Positions 33,465 through 42,872 of a DNA stretch of 64,000 bases are shown here, piece by piece. The stretch covers positions 682,001-746,000 of the forward strand of contig CAWFGV010000011.1 of NCBI GenBank assembly GCA_963815445.1. Reading direction: 5' to 3'. Under the pieces are notes generated by a model that had not been told where the DNA came from, did no database searches, and saw only the letters and a program-made list of their open reading frames with translations. The stretch's first letter is position 1, and every line of letters starts with the position of its first letter. Position numbers and translations under genes: made by a program. The DNA is from JANLYC01 sp963815445 (GTDB lineage: Bacteria > Actinomycetota > Actinomycetes > Propionibacteriales > Nocardioidaceae).

Positions 33465-34037
33465 TCAGCCCCGCGAGTACGTCCCGACGAGCGTGCCGCT
33501 GGCGATGGCCCGCGTGGCGATCGCATCGATGGTGGCCGAGACGTCGGCGCCGGTCGGCAGTCCCGTGGGTTTGGCCAACGCGTAGACGGTGAACCGGTAG
33601 TGGTGCACGCCGGTCGGCGGACATGGCGGGGTGTACCCCAGGCGTCCGGCCGAGTTGGTCGCATCGACGCCGCCGATCGGTGAGTGCCCGGCCGCCACGT
33701 GGTTGACGTCGGCCGGGATGTCGACAACGAGCCAGTGGTAGTAGGTAGCCCCGGGCGCGTCCGGGTCCGCCACGACCAGTGCCAGCGACTGCGCGGATGC
33801 CGGGACGCCGTCCCAGGCCAGTGCGGGCGACAGGCCGGGGCCGTCGCAGCTCAGGCTCTTGTCGAGCGGTGTGCCTGCGGTGAAGTCGGTGCTCGTCACC
33901 GTGATGGAATCCTGGGCGGTGGTCGGCTGCGACACAGGTGAACCGCTGCTGCCGCCGGTGCCCCCCTCCGACCGGCCGCCGCCGCACCCGGCACTCGCCA
34001 GGCAGAAGACGATCACGGCGACGACCACGGCACGCAC
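33465..34037 (-). CDS. YbhB/YbcL (PEBP-like) lipoprotein
   Basis: Predicted surface lipoprotein of 190 aa: a signal peptide with lipobox LASAGC (acylated Cys18), a Gly/Ser/Thr-rich linker, then the phosphatidylethanolamine-binding-protein fold (TSTDFTAGTPLDKSLSCDG, VADPDAPGATYYHWLVVDIP, GYTPPCPPTGVHHYRFTVYA). The DPDAP and GHHxYxF-type motifs form the anion pocket. Ligand and role are unknown. First gene of the small minus-strand operon with the APH-family gene. Confidence 0.88.
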   Translation of the reverse strand: MRAVVVAVIVFCLASAGCGGGRSEGGTGGSSGSPVSQPTTAQDSITVTSTDFTAGTPLDKSLSCDGPGLSPALAWDGVPASAQSLALVVADPDAPGATYYHWLVVDIPADVNHVAAGHSPIGGVDATNSAGRLGYTPPCPPTGVHHYRFTVYALAKPTGLPTGADVSATIDAIATRAIASGTLVGTYSRG

Positions 34038-34116
34038 GCCACCATCGTGTCACGTTTGCGTGACCGGGCCTCGTCCATCGCAGGCGGGACCGGTCTCTCA
34101 CGATCCGGCCTGCCCG

Positions 34117-34122
34117 TAGGGT
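34117..34122 (+). promoter_or_regulatory. -10 element, leaderless promoter of dop
   Basis: TAGGGT, 7 nt before the ATG at 34130. It shows that dop has its own promoter and does not depend on arc transcription. Confidence 0.5.
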
Positions 34123-34129
34123 GTAGAGC

Positions 34130-35635
34130 ATGACGGTGCGGCGGATCATGGGGACCGAGACCGAGTTCGGCATCCATGTCCTCGGCACACCGTCGGCCAA
34201 CCCGATGCTCACCTCGTCGCAGCTGGTCAACGCCTACGCCTCGACCAGCCAGCGCTCGCGGCGCGCCCGGTGGGACTTCGAGGAAGAAAGCCCGCTGCGC
34301 GACGCCCGCGGGTTCGACCTCAGCCGTGGCGCCGCAGACCCGAGCCAGCTCACCGACGAGGACGTCGGGCTGGCGAACCTGATCCTCACCAACGGTGCCC
34401 GGCTGTATGTCGACCACGCTCACCCGGAGTACTCCACTCCCGAGTGCACCAACCCTCGCGACATCGTGCTGTGGGACAAGGCCGGCGAGCTGATCGTCTC
34501 CGAGGCGGCCGCCTCGGTCTCGATCCCGGGCCAGAACCCCCTCGTGCTCTACAAGAACAACACCGACAACAAGGGCGCGTCCTACGGCGCCCACGAGAAC
34601 TACCTCATGCAGCGGTCGACGCCGTTCCCCGACATCGTCCGTCACATCACGCCGTTCTTCGTCAGTCGGCAGGTCATCTGCGGCGCCGGCCGCGTCGGAA
34701 TCGGTCAGGACGGCGCCAAGCATGGTTTCCAGATCAGCCAGCGGGCCGACTACTTCGAGGTCGAGGTGGGCCTGGAGACGACGTTGAAGCGGCCGATCGT
34801 CAACACCCGCGACGAGCCCCATGCCGACCCGGAGAAGTACCGACGGTTGCACGTGATCATCGGGGACGCCAACCTCGCTGAGATCTCGACCTACCTGAAG
34901 GTCGGCACCACGTCACTCGTGCTGGCGATGATCGAGGCCCGGGCGATCAGTGCCGACCTGGCGATCGACGGCGCGATCAACGAGCTGCACCAGGTCTCGC
35001 ACGACACCAGCCTCAAACACCTGATCAAGCTCAAGGACGGCCGTCTGGTCACCGCACTCGACCTCCAGGAGATCTACCTGGACATCGCCCGTGCGTACGT
35101 CGCCGAGACGATGGGCGACGACGCCGACGAACAGACCGTGGACATCCTCCAGCGGTGGGGCTCGACGTTGGAGGCGCTGCGCCGCGACCCGATGGAGTGC
35201 CGCCACCAGCTCGACTGGGTCGCCAAGCTGGCGCTGCTCGAGTCCTACCGTGACCGCGACAACCTCAACTGGGACGACCCCAAGCTGCATCTCATCGACC
35301 TGCAGTACGCCGATCTGCGGCGCGACAAGGGCCTGTACGGCCGGTTGCTGGCGCGGGGGTCCATCGAGCGACTGCTCACCGACGACGAGGTCAGGACAGC
35401 GGTGACGACGCCACCCGATGACACCCGCGCGTACTTCCGGGGACGTTGCCTGGCGCAGTACCCGGACCGGATCGCGGCCGCCTCGTGGGACTCGGTGATC
35501 TTCGACCTGCCAGGCCGCGACTCGTTGCAGCGGATCCCCACGATGGAGCCGACCCGTGGCACCCGCGCACACGTGGGTGAGCTCCTCGACCGCTGCGAGA
35601 CCGCCGAGGAGCTGTTCGCCGCGATCACGGCATGA
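34130..35635 (+). CDS. dop: Pup deamidase/depupylase Dop
   Basis: 501 aa, glutamine-synthetase-like fold. It deamidates the C-terminal Gln of Pup to Glu and removes Pup from tagged proteins. N-terminal GTETEFGIH is the ATP/Mg-binding strand; the Dop-specific loop lies around residues 35-85 (AYASTSQRSRRARWDFEEES); HPEYSTPEC, YKNNTDNKGASYGAHENYLM and FVSRQVICGAGRVG are shared with PafA; NTRDEPHADPEKYRRLHVI follows. The loop and the length (500 versus 450) separate Dop from PafA. Downstream are pup, prcB, prcA. Confidence 0.96.
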   Translation: MTVRRIMGTETEFGIHVLGTPSANPMLTSSQLVNAYASTSQRSRRARWDFEEESPLRDARGFDLSRGAADPSQLTDEDVGLANLILTNGARLYVDHAHPEYSTPECTNPRDIVLWDKAGELIVSEAAASVSIPGQNPLVLYKNNTDNKGASYGAHENYLMQRSTPFPDIVRHITPFFVSRQVICGAGRVGIGQDGAKHGFQISQRADYFEVEVGLETTLKRPIVNTRDEPHADPEKYRRLHVIIGDANLAEISTYLKVGTTSLVLAMIEARAISADLAIDGAINELHQVSHDTSLKHLIKLKDGRLVTALDLQEIYLDIARAYVAETMGDDADEQTVDILQRWGSTLEALRRDPMECRHQLDWVAKLALLESYRDRDNLNWDDPKLHLIDLQYADLRRDKGLYGRLLARGSIERLLTDDEVRTAVTTPPDDTRAYFRGRCLAQYPDRIAAASWDSVIFDLPGRDSLQRIPTMEPTRGTRAHVGELLDRCETAEELFAAITA

Positions 35636-35782
35636 GCACGAGCCGCACAGATCGGTGCGGTTGGGTCGTGGCGCACGGGTAGGGTCTCCAGTGCAAGGAT
35701 GAATTCGCTCGTTCGGAGTGTTTGCTCCGGTTGAGACGGTTACCCCGGGCTGATGACGGCGGTGACCACAAGGAGGTGGGCG

Positions 35783-35992
35783 ATGGCACGCGAAGGCGGC
35801 CAGCAGCACAAGACGTCGCGCAAGTCCACAGAGGACGAGGCGCCCCTCGAAGAGGCGCCGAGCGATGCCGCGACCGAACGCAAGGAGAAGCTCGACGACG
35901 ACGTCGACGCGATCCTCGACGACATCGACGAGGTGCTGGAGTCGAACGCCGAGGAGTTCGTGCGCGGCTTCGTGCAGAAGGGCGGACAGTGA
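35783..35992 (+). CDS. pup: Prokaryotic ubiquitin-like protein Pup
   Basis: 69-aa intrinsically disordered tag. AREGGQQHKTSRK at the start, Lys-poor acidic middle, a central helix LDDDVDAILDDIDEVLESNA, and the C-terminus EEFVRGFVQKGGQ; the final GGQ must be deamidated by Dop to GGE before PafA can attach it. ATG 35783 is chosen because AAGGAGG lies 6 nt upstream and the family starts here; the upstream ATG 35753 is an artefact. The prcB start overlaps the pup stop. Confidence 0.97.
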   Translation: MAREGGQQHKTSRKSTEDEAPLEEAPSDAATERKEKLDDDVDAILDDIDEVLESNAEEFVRGFVQKGGQ

Positions 35993-36834
35993 CGCCTGTG
36001 AGCGACTCTCGCCTGCCCCCTGCCTATCTCACCCCCGGGAGCTCGTCCTTTGCCGACTTCCTCGCCGAACAGGCGCCTGACATGTTGCCCGGCCGGCGTA
36101 CGCCGTTGACCGGCATGTCGGGCAGCGTGCCCGAGACGCCGCACGGAACCACGATCGTGGCCGCCACGTTCCCCGGTGGCGTCGTGATGGCCGGCGACCG
36201 GCGGGCCACGATGGGGAACATCATCGCCCAGCGCGACATCCAGAAGGTCTTCCCGGCCGACGAGTACTCCTGCGTCGGCATCGCCGGCGCCGCCGGGCTC
36301 GCGGTCGAGATGGTCCGGCTCTTCCAGGTCGAGCTCGAACACTACGAGAAGATCGAGGGCACGACACTGTCCCTCGACGGCAAGGCCAACCGCCTCGCCT
36401 CGCTGATTCGTAGCAACCTCGGCATGGCCATGCAGGGGCTGGCGGTCGTGCCACTGTTCGCCGGCTACGACCCGCTCATCGGCCTCGGACGCATCTTCTC
36501 CTACGACGCGACCGGCGGTCGTTACGAGGAGCAGGCGTTCCACTCGGTGGGATCTGGCTCGGTGTTCGCCCGCGGATCCTTGAAGAAGCTGTACCGCGAG
36601 GACCTCTCACCACGCCAGTGCGTCACCGCGACCGTCCAGGCGCTGTACGACGCCGCCGACGACGACTCTGCGACCGGTGGGCCAGATCTGACCCGGCGCA
36701 TCTTTCCGGTCGTGACCATGGTGACCGCCGACGGCTACTCCCGGCTCGGCGAGGCCGAGATCGCTGAGATCGCCGACGAGATCATCGCCGCTCGGATGCA
36801 GCGCCCCGACGGCCCCGCTGCACCGCTGACCTAG
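35989..36834 (+). CDS. prcB: Proteasome beta subunit PrcB
   Basis: Catalytic 20S subunit, 281 aa as precursor. The propeptide ends ...VPETPHG and the N-terminal nucleophile is Thr54 in HG|TTIVAATF. Supporting catalytic residues are seen in AGDRRATMGN (Asp) and RDIQKVF (Lys). The C-terminal part has the usual IFPVVTMVTADGY and EIADEIIAAR. GTG 35989 overlaps the pup stop (GTGA); GTG 35998 is an alternative. It is followed by prcA after 29 bp with an AGGAG site. Confidence 0.96.
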   Translation: MTPVSDSRLPPAYLTPGSSSFADFLAEQAPDMLPGRRTPLTGMSGSVPETPHGTTIVAATFPGGVVMAGDRRATMGNIIAQRDIQKVFPADEYSCVGIAGAAGLAVEMVRLFQVELEHYEKIEGTTLSLDGKANRLASLIRSNLGMAMQGLAVVPLFAGYDPLIGLGRIFSYDATGGRYEEQAFHSVGSGSVFARGSLKKLYREDLSPRQCVTATVQALYDAADDDSATGGPDLTRRIFPVVTMVTADGYSRLGEAEIAEIADEIIAARMQRPDGPAAPLT

Positions 36835-36863
36835 CCGCCAGACGCCCAGGAGCCCTCACCACC

Positions 36864-37721
36864 ATGTCGATGCCGTTCTACGTCTCACCCGAGCAGCTGA
36901 TGAAGGACCGGGCCGACTTCGCCCGCAAGGGCATCGCGCGCGGACGCAGCCTCGTGATCCTGCAGTACGTCGACGGGCTGCTGTTCGCGTCCGAGAACGC
37001 CTCGCCGTCGTTGCACAAGGTTTCCGAGCTCTACGATCGGCTCGCTTTCGCCGCAGTCGGGCGCTACAACGAGTTCGAGAACCTCCGCATCGCCGGCGTC
37101 CGGCTGGCCGACATGCGCGGCTACTCCTACGACCGCCGCGACGTGACCGGGCGTGGCCTGGCCAACGCCTACGCGCAGACGCTCGGCACGATCTTCTCTT
37201 CCGGCGGTGAGAAGCCGTACGAGGTCGAGATCTTCGTTGCCGAGGTCGGCGACAGCCCGACCGACGACCAGATCTACCGCCTGACCTACGACGGCTCCGT
37301 CGCTGACGTCCAGGGGTATGCCGTGATGGGTGGTGCGGTCGAACCTGTCAACGAGTACCTCGCCGGCCACTATGCCGACGGGCTGAACCTGGCGGCCGCA
37401 CTCCGCCTCGCCGTCGACGCCCTCGAGCACGAGGGCACCAGTACCCGGGAGGTGAACCGCGAGCGTCTCGAGGTCGCGGTCCTCGACCGCACCCGCAGCC
37501 AGCCGCGCAAGTTCCGGCGCCTGTCGGACGCTCGACTGGTCGAGCTGTTCTCGCAGACGGCAGAGACACCTCCGGAGGACGGCCCGAGCGAGCCGACGTC
37601 CGACGAGACCGGCTCAGCCGACCCGGCTGCCACGAGCTCCGCGGCCGACCCTGCGGATGACCCTGCGGATGACCTGGGCGAGCTGCCCGACGACCCGGGA
37701 CCCACGCGCACGGATGGTTGA
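36864..37721 (+). CDS. prcA: Proteasome alpha subunit PrcA
   Basis: Structural 20S subunit, 285 aa, forming the outer rings that gate entry and receive Arc/Mpa. PFYVSPEQLMKDRADFARKGIARG, RSLVILQYVDGLLFASEN, ELYDRLAFAAVGRYNEFENL and YEVEIFVAEVG are family hallmarks; no N-terminal Thr. The last ~55 residues are a low-complexity acidic tail, including a short DPADDPADD repeat, typical of actinobacterial PrcA. The end overlaps the NUDIX gene by 8 bp. Confidence 0.96.
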   Translation: MSMPFYVSPEQLMKDRADFARKGIARGRSLVILQYVDGLLFASENASPSLHKVSELYDRLAFAAVGRYNEFENLRIAGVRLADMRGYSYDRRDVTGRGLANAYAQTLGTIFSSGGEKPYEVEIFVAEVGDSPTDDQIYRLTYDGSVADVQGYAVMGGAVEPVNEYLAGHYADGLNLAAALRLAVDALEHEGTSTREVNRERLEVAVLDRTRSQPRKFRRLSDARLVELFSQTAETPPEDGPSEPTSDETGSADPAATSSAADPADDPADDLGELPDDPGPTRTDG

Positions 37722-38280
37722 CGCCGCCGCTGGTCAGTCGCGTCCCAGCGACGACGAGCGCCGCTGGGAGGTCATCGGCGACGACGTCGTGATCCACGAC
37801 GGCTGGATCCGCGTCAGCCGGCGTACCTACCGCCTCCCTGACGGGCGCGAAGCGATCTGGGAGATGTTCGGCGGCGGTCACAGCGTCGGCGTGCTGGCGC
37901 TGACCCCCGACGGTCGGCTCGTCTGCGTCCGCCAGTTCCGGCCAGGACCCGACCGGGTGGTGCTCAACATCCCCGGCGGCTTCGTCGACCGCGGCGAGAC
38001 GGTGCTGGAGGCGGCCGGCCGCGAGCTCACCGAAGAGACCGGCTACGTCAGTAGCGAGCTCGAGCACGTGGTCACCGCCCGGGCGACGTTCTCGACCGGA
38101 CAGCGACACGTCGTCATCGCCCGCAACTGCCTGCCGTCGGGGGTGCAGCTGCTCGACGACTTCGAAGACTGCGAGCCCGTCGTTCTGGACATTTCGGACG
38201 TCCGGTCGCAGCTTCGCGCCGGGGCCATGACGGGGAGTGACCTGGTCTACCTTGGCCTGGACCACGCCGGGCTGCTGTGA
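37714..38280 (+). CDS. NUDIX hydrolase
   Basis: 188 aa. Nudix box GGFVDRGETVLEAAGRELTEE (GX5EX7REUXEEXGU) is intact and preceded by VVLNIPGG, as in ADP-ribose pyrophosphatases; N-terminal beta-strands VVIHDGWIRVSRRTYRLPDG fit ADPRase-type members. Substrate is not certain. ATG 37714 lies within the last codons of prcA, so translation is likely coupled to the proteasome operon, though no functional link is known. Confidence 0.85.
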   Translation: MVDAAAGQSRPSDDERRWEVIGDDVVIHDGWIRVSRRTYRLPDGREAIWEMFGGGHSVGVLALTPDGRLVCVRQFRPGPDRVVLNIPGGFVDRGETVLEAAGRELTEETGYVSSELEHVVTARATFSTGQRHVVIARNCLPSGVQLLDDFEDCEPVVLDISDVRSQLRAGAMTGSDLVYLGLDHAGLL

Positions 38281-38344
38281 CATCGGCGCCACATCTTTCC
38301 CGACCAGTCCTCTCAGGCTGGAACCTGTGAGCCGCGTTCTGACA

Positions 38345-38350
38345 TAGGCT
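38345..38350 (+). promoter_or_regulatory. -10 element, leaderless promoter of pafA
   Basis: TAGGCT, 6 nt before the GTG at 38357; pafA is thus transcribed apart from pup-prcBA. Confidence 0.5.
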
Positions 38351-38356
38351 GATGGC

Positions 38357-39718
38357 GTGGACCGGCGCATCTTCGGGATCGAGAACGAGTACGGCGTGAC
38401 GTGCACCTTCAAGGGTGCCCGCCGGCTCTCCCCGGACGAGGTCGCGCGCTACCTGTTCCGCCGGGTGGTCTCGTGGGGTCGCTCCAGCAACGTCTTCCTT
38501 CGCAACGGAGCTCGTCTGTACCTCGATGTGGGCAGCCATCCGGAGTACGCAACCCCCGAGTGTGACTCCGTCACCGATCTCGTCGCGCACGACAAAGCGG
38601 GGGAGCGCGTGCTCGAGGGCCTGTTGGTGGACGCCGAGCGTCGGCTGCGCGAAGAGGGGATCGCCGGGGACGTCTACCTGTTCAAGAACAACACCGACTC
38701 GGCCGGCAACTCCTACGGCTGCCACGAGAACTACCTGGTCGGCAGGCACGGCGAGTTCGCCCGGCTCGCCGACGTGTTGATCCCGTTCCTGGTGAGCCGA
38801 CAGATCATCTGCGGCGCCGGGAAGGTGTTACAGACCCCACGGGGGGCGATCTACTCGGTGAGTCAGCGCGCCGAGCACATCTGGGAGGGTGTCTCGAGTG
38901 CGACCACGCGGTCCCGCCCGATCATCAACACCCGAGACGAACCGCACGCCGACGCCGAGCGGTTCCGCCGGCTGCACGTGATCGTCGGCGACTCCAACAT
39001 GAGCGAGACCACCACCATGCTCAAGGTGGCCACCACGGACCTGGTCCTGCGCATGATCGAGGCCGGGGTCGTGCTGCGTGACATGACCATGGAGAACCCG
39101 ATCCGCGCCATCCGCGAGATCTCCCACGACATGACCGGCCAGCGGAAGGTCCGGCTGGCGAACGGCCGCGACGCATCTGCGCTGGACATCCAGAACGAGT
39201 ACCTCAGCAAGGCCGTCGACTTCGTCGACCGCAGAGAGCTGCACACGCCGACCGTCGATGCGGCTCTCGACCTGTGGGAGCGCAGCCTCAAGGCGGTCGA
39301 GTCCGACGATCTCAGCCTGGTCGAGCGGGAGATCGACTGGGTGATCAAGTACCGGCTGATCGAGCGCTACCGCGCCCAGCACGGTCTGGGTCTGTCCTCG
39401 GCCCGGGTGGCGCAGCTCGACCTGGCGTACCACGACATCCACCGCAACCGCGGGCTCTACTACCTGCTCGAGAAGCGCGGGGCCGTCGCGCGCGTCACGA
39501 ACGACCTCACGATCTTCGAAGCCAAGTCCGTACCGCCGCAGACCACGCGCGCGCGGCTACGCGGTGAGTTCATCCGGCGGGCGCAGGAGCGCCGTCGGGA
39601 CTTCACGGTGGACTGGGTGCACCTGAAGCTCAACGACCAGGCGCAGCGCACGGTGCTCTGCAAGGACCCCTTCCGTTCGCACGACGAGCGGGTCGAACGG
39701 CTGATCGAGTCGATGTAG
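38357..39718 (+). CDS. pafA: Pup-protein ligase PafA
   Basis: 453 aa. It couples the deamidated C-terminal Glu of Pup to lysines of target proteins using ATP. Starts RRIFGIENEYGVTCTFKGAR (nucleotide-binding strand with the catalytic acidic residues), then SHPEYATPECDS, FKNNTDSAGNSYGCHENYL, LVSRQIICGAGKV and NTRDEPHADAERFRRLHVI. The Dop-loop is absent, which separates it from Dop. GTG start. Confidence 0.97.
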   Translation: MDRRIFGIENEYGVTCTFKGARRLSPDEVARYLFRRVVSWGRSSNVFLRNGARLYLDVGSHPEYATPECDSVTDLVAHDKAGERVLEGLLVDAERRLREEGIAGDVYLFKNNTDSAGNSYGCHENYLVGRHGEFARLADVLIPFLVSRQIICGAGKVLQTPRGAIYSVSQRAEHIWEGVSSATTRSRPIINTRDEPHADAERFRRLHVIVGDSNMSETTTMLKVATTDLVLRMIEAGVVLRDMTMENPIRAIREISHDMTGQRKVRLANGRDASALDIQNEYLSKAVDFVDRRELHTPTVDAALDLWERSLKAVESDDLSLVEREIDWVIKYRLIERYRAQHGLGLSSARVAQLDLAYHDIHRNRGLYYLLEKRGAVARVTNDLTIFEAKSVPPQTTRARLRGEFIRRAQERRRDFTVDWVHLKLNDQAQRTVLCKDPFRSHDERVERLIESM

Positions 39719-39818
39719 CCGAGTGGCTGCCGACGGCTGACGGTCGAGCCTGGGTTAGGCTGTCCCGTCGCTCTCCCATCGGTCTTGCAGGCCGAATCCG
39801 ATCCGCGAGGTGTTGTCC

Positions 39819-40748
39819 GTGCGTCGTACCGTCGCTCTTGTCGTGCTGCCGTTGCTGCTCGTGCTTGCGGGCTGCGGCAGCAACCCGCAGGAAGGTCAGT
39901 CGGCGAAAAAGGGCACCATTGCCGACGTTTCGGTCTCGGGTGCCGCGGGGGCCAAGCCGAAGGTCTCCTTCAAGCCCCCCATGACGTTCGCGACCGTCGA
40001 GAGCAAGATCCTCGACAAGGGGCCCGGCAAGGGTGACGCCGTGACGACCGACTCGCAGGTCACGCTGAACTTTCTGGGGATCAACGCCAGCGACGGTGCT
40101 GAGTTCGGGTCGACCTATGACCAGAACGGACAGCCCGCGATCTTCACCGTCAACCAGGTGATCAAGGGGTTCGCGGACGGGCTCATGGGCGCACATGCCG
40201 GGGACCGGGTGCTCATCACCGTGCCGTCCAAGGACGGTTATGACCCGTCCGGCAACGGCAGCGACATCAGCAAGGGTGACAGCCTGATCTTCGTCGTGGA
40301 CCTGGTGAAGGTCCAGAACCCGGCCAAGCCGCGGATGCTGACCCAGAGCCAGATCCCCCGGCTCGCCACCGACGGCAAGGGCACGCCGCACGGCTTCACG
40401 TTCACGGCCGGCCTGCCGAAGAAGGTCAGCAAGCTCGGAGTCGCCGTCCTCAAGAAGGGCCAAGGTCCCGCCATCACCTCGGCCTCGTCGCTGACGGTCA
40501 ACTACCTCGGACAGATCTATCCGTCCGGCAAGGTGTTCGACGAGTCCTACACCAAGGGACAGCCGGCGTCGTTCTCGCTGTCCGGCGTCATCCCCGGGTG
40601 GCAACAGGGCCTGATCGGGCAGCAGGCAGGAGCACGGGTCGTGCTCGAGATCCCCAGCGCGCTCGGCTACGGCACCACCGGGTCCGGCAAGGACATCCCG
40701 CCCAACGCCGACCTGATCTTCGTGATCGACATCGTCAGCGTCAACTAG
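39819..40748 (+). CDS. FKBP-type peptidyl-prolyl isomerase lipoprotein
   Basis: Predicted exported lipoprotein of 309 aa: VRRTVALVVLPLLLVLAGC with lipobox LAGC, then two FKBP domains (about 60-170 and 200-309). Each has the typical VTLNFLG/LTVNYLG, FxSTYDQ/FDESYTKG, VIKGFADGLMG/VIPGWQQGLIG and GYDP/GYG segments. It probably helps exported proteins fold. GTG 39819 is chosen (GAGG 8 nt upstream); 39810 is possible. A TAGGCT at 39756-39761 could be its -10, leaving a leader of about 50 nt. Same place between pafA and pafB as in other actinobacteria. Confidence 0.9.
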   Translation: MRRTVALVVLPLLLVLAGCGSNPQEGQSAKKGTIADVSVSGAAGAKPKVSFKPPMTFATVESKILDKGPGKGDAVTTDSQVTLNFLGINASDGAEFGSTYDQNGQPAIFTVNQVIKGFADGLMGAHAGDRVLITVPSKDGYDPSGNGSDISKGDSLIFVVDLVKVQNPAKPRMLTQSQIPRLATDGKGTPHGFTFTAGLPKKVSKLGVAVLKKGQGPAITSASSLTVNYLGQIYPSGKVFDESYTKGQPASFSLSGVIPGWQQGLIGQQAGARVVLEIPSALGYGTTGSGKDIPPNADLIFVIDIVSVN

Positions 40749-40816
40749 GGTCGTTCCGAGCTCGACGACGTCAACCGCCGTCGGACGGGTCGCGGCCGGG
40801 GACGGAGGGAGCACAG

Positions 40817-41788
40817 GTGACCGCACGCAAAGCCGAGCGGCTGATGAACCTGACCATCTGCCTGCTCGTCGCGCGCACGTTCATCCCCAAGGACCGGATC
40901 CGGCAGGCCGTCGAGGGCTATCGCGATCTCGGAGATGACGCGTTCGACCGGATGTTCGATCGCGACAAGGAGGAGCTGCGGATCCTGGGCATCCCGATCG
41001 AGCTCGGCACGATCGAGAAGGCGTTTGACGACGACGTCGGCTACCGCGTGCGCCGGTCCCGCTTCGAGCTGCCCGAGATCAGCCTCGAGGCCGATGAGGC
41101 CGCGGTGGTCGGGCTGGCCGCCCGGGTGTGGCAGCATGCCCGGCTGGCGTCCGCGACGACACAAGGGCTCCGCAAGCTTCGGGCCGGCGGCGTCGACGTG
41201 GACGAGTCCGCGCTGACGATTCTCGAGCCACAGCTGGCCACCGACGAACCTGCGTTCGACGACGTCTTCGGCGCCGTGACGTCGCGGACGCCGATCACGT
41301 TCCCCTACCGGCGGTCCGGGGACGCCGAATCCACCCGCCGGCACCTCGAGCCCTGGGGGATCGTCTCCTGGCACGGACACTGGTACGTCGTCGGGCACGA
41401 CCGCGACCGCAAGGCGCCGCGCATGTTTCGCGTCTCCAGGATCGACGGGGCGGTCGAGTCCGCAGGCGAGCCCGGCAGCTTCAGCCCTCCCGACGACCTG
41501 GACCTGCGCCGCCTCGCCTCCAGCCTCGCGCCACCCCACCCGCACAGCTCTGCCCGGGTGCTGGTCCGGCACGGGGCGGGGGACGGCCTGCGCCGGCGGG
41601 CTGCCATGTCCAAGCCCGGTGACGAAGGCTGGACCGAGATCGAGCTCCCGTACGGCAGCGGGTCATCGCTGGCCGAGGAGCTGTCGTCGTATGGTCCGGA
41701 CGTCGTCGTCGTCGAACCCACCGAGATCCGCGAGGCCGTCGTACGCCGCTTGACGGCTCTCGTCGAGACGGCGGGGGCAGCCCGATGA
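40817..41788 (+). CDS. pafB: WYL-domain regulator PafB
   Basis: 323 aa, winged-helix-like N-terminus (AERLMNLTICLLVARTFIPKDRIRQAV) followed by a WYL domain (ITFPYRRSGDAESTRRHLEPWGIV, GHWYVVGHDRDRKAPRMFRVSRI). In mycobacteria PafB and PafC form a transcription activator of the RecA-independent DNA damage response. GTG start with GGAGG 8 nt upstream. It overlaps pafC by 4 bp (ATGA). Confidence 0.93.
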   Translation: MTARKAERLMNLTICLLVARTFIPKDRIRQAVEGYRDLGDDAFDRMFDRDKEELRILGIPIELGTIEKAFDDDVGYRVRRSRFELPEISLEADEAAVVGLAARVWQHARLASATTQGLRKLRAGGVDVDESALTILEPQLATDEPAFDDVFGAVTSRTPITFPYRRSGDAESTRRHLEPWGIVSWHGHWYVVGHDRDRKAPRMFRVSRIDGAVESAGEPGSFSPPDDLDLRRLASSLAPPHPHSSARVLVRHGAGDGLRRRAAMSKPGDEGWTEIELPYGSGSSLAEELSSYGPDVVVVEPTEIREAVVRRLTALVETAGAAR

Positions 41789-42753
41789 GCGCCACCGCGC
41801 AGGAGCAGGTCGAGCGGATGCTGGCGCTCGTCCCGTACCTGCGGTTGCGCGAGGGGATCGGCGTGGACGACGTGGCGCGTGACTTCGGGGTGCCGCCGGC
41901 GCAGATCGTGAAGGACCTCAAGGTTCTCTGGTACTGCGGCCTGCCGAACTCGGTGACCGGCGACATGATCGACATCGACATGGAGGCCCTCGACGGCGAC
42001 GGCGTCATCAAGCTCAGCAACGCCGACTACCTCACGCGGCCGCTGCGCCTGGCCCCGCACGAGGCACTCGCGATGATCGTGGCGCTGCGGGCACTCCGGG
42101 AGGTGAGCGGGCCGTCCCAGCGGGAGACCGTGGACCGTGCCCTCGCCAAGATCGAGGCCGCCACCGGTGAGGCCGCCGGACCTGCTGCCGCTGTGGACAT
42201 CCAGGTCGACCAGACCGACGACAAGATCCGAGCCACCGTCGACGAGGCCCTGGCGACGCAGCGGCGTCTGCACCTGAGCTACTACGTGCCCGGCCGGGAC
42301 GAGACCACCGAACGTGACGCCGATCCGATCAGGCTGGTGTTCTCCGAGGGGCACGGCTATCTCGAGGCCTACTGCCGCCGCGCCCGAGAAGTCCGGATCT
42401 TCCGGTTGGATCGGATTACCGACGCCACGGTGCTCGACCTGCCCGCGGCGCCGCCCGACGACCTCGAGCGGCACGACCTCTCCAAGGGTCTGTTCCAGCC
42501 TGACCCGGACGACCCGCTCGCCGTGATCGACTTGGAGCCCGCCGCACGTTGGGTCGCCGACTACTACCCCATCGAGCAGCGGGAAGACCTCCCAGCGGGT
42601 CGGCTGCGCATCCGGCTGCGATTCAGCGACGAGGGCTGGCTCCAGCGGCTCGTGCTACGTCTGGGCGGTGCAGCCACCGTGGTCGAGCCGGCATCGGTGG
42701 CAGCCGGCGTCCAGTCGCGTGCCGCGGCCGCGCTGAGTCACTACACCGGCTGA
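41785..42753 (+). CDS. pafC: WYL-domain regulator PafC
   Basis: 322 aa, partner of PafB. HTH-like N-terminus (YLRLREGIGVDDVARDFGVP), middle WYL domain (LHLSYYVPGRDETTERDADP, YLEAYCRRAREVRIFRLDRI). Coupled to pafB by ATGA. The stop lies inside a 17-bp tandem duplication, which leaves the reading frame end (LSHYTG) unchanged. Confidence 0.93.
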   Translation: MSATAQEQVERMLALVPYLRLREGIGVDDVARDFGVPPAQIVKDLKVLWYCGLPNSVTGDMIDIDMEALDGDGVIKLSNADYLTRPLRLAPHEALAMIVALRALREVSGPSQRETVDRALAKIEAATGEAAGPAAAVDIQVDQTDDKIRATVDEALATQRRLHLSYYVPGRDETTERDADPIRLVFSEGHGYLEAYCRRAREVRIFRLDRITDATVLDLPAAPPDDLERHDLSKGLFQPDPDDPLAVIDLEPAARWVADYYPIEQREDLPAGRLRIRLRFSDEGWLQRLVLRLGGAATVVEPASVAAGVQSRAAAALSHYTG

Positions 42754-42766
42754 GTCACTACACCGG
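42733..42766. repeat. 17-bp perfect tandem duplication at the pafC stop
   Basis: CTGAGTCACTACACCGG twice (42733-42749, 42750-42766), followed by CTGA of a third start. The first copy encodes the last PafC residues; the second is after the stop. Confidence 0.95.
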
Positions 42767-42872
42767 CTGATTTCGGGCACAACTGCCGGATCGGAGGCCC
42801 TCACGGCGTACGATGAAGGACGCACCACCCCCGCACAGCCCGGTATCACCCATCTGAACGAAGAGGCGCCCC

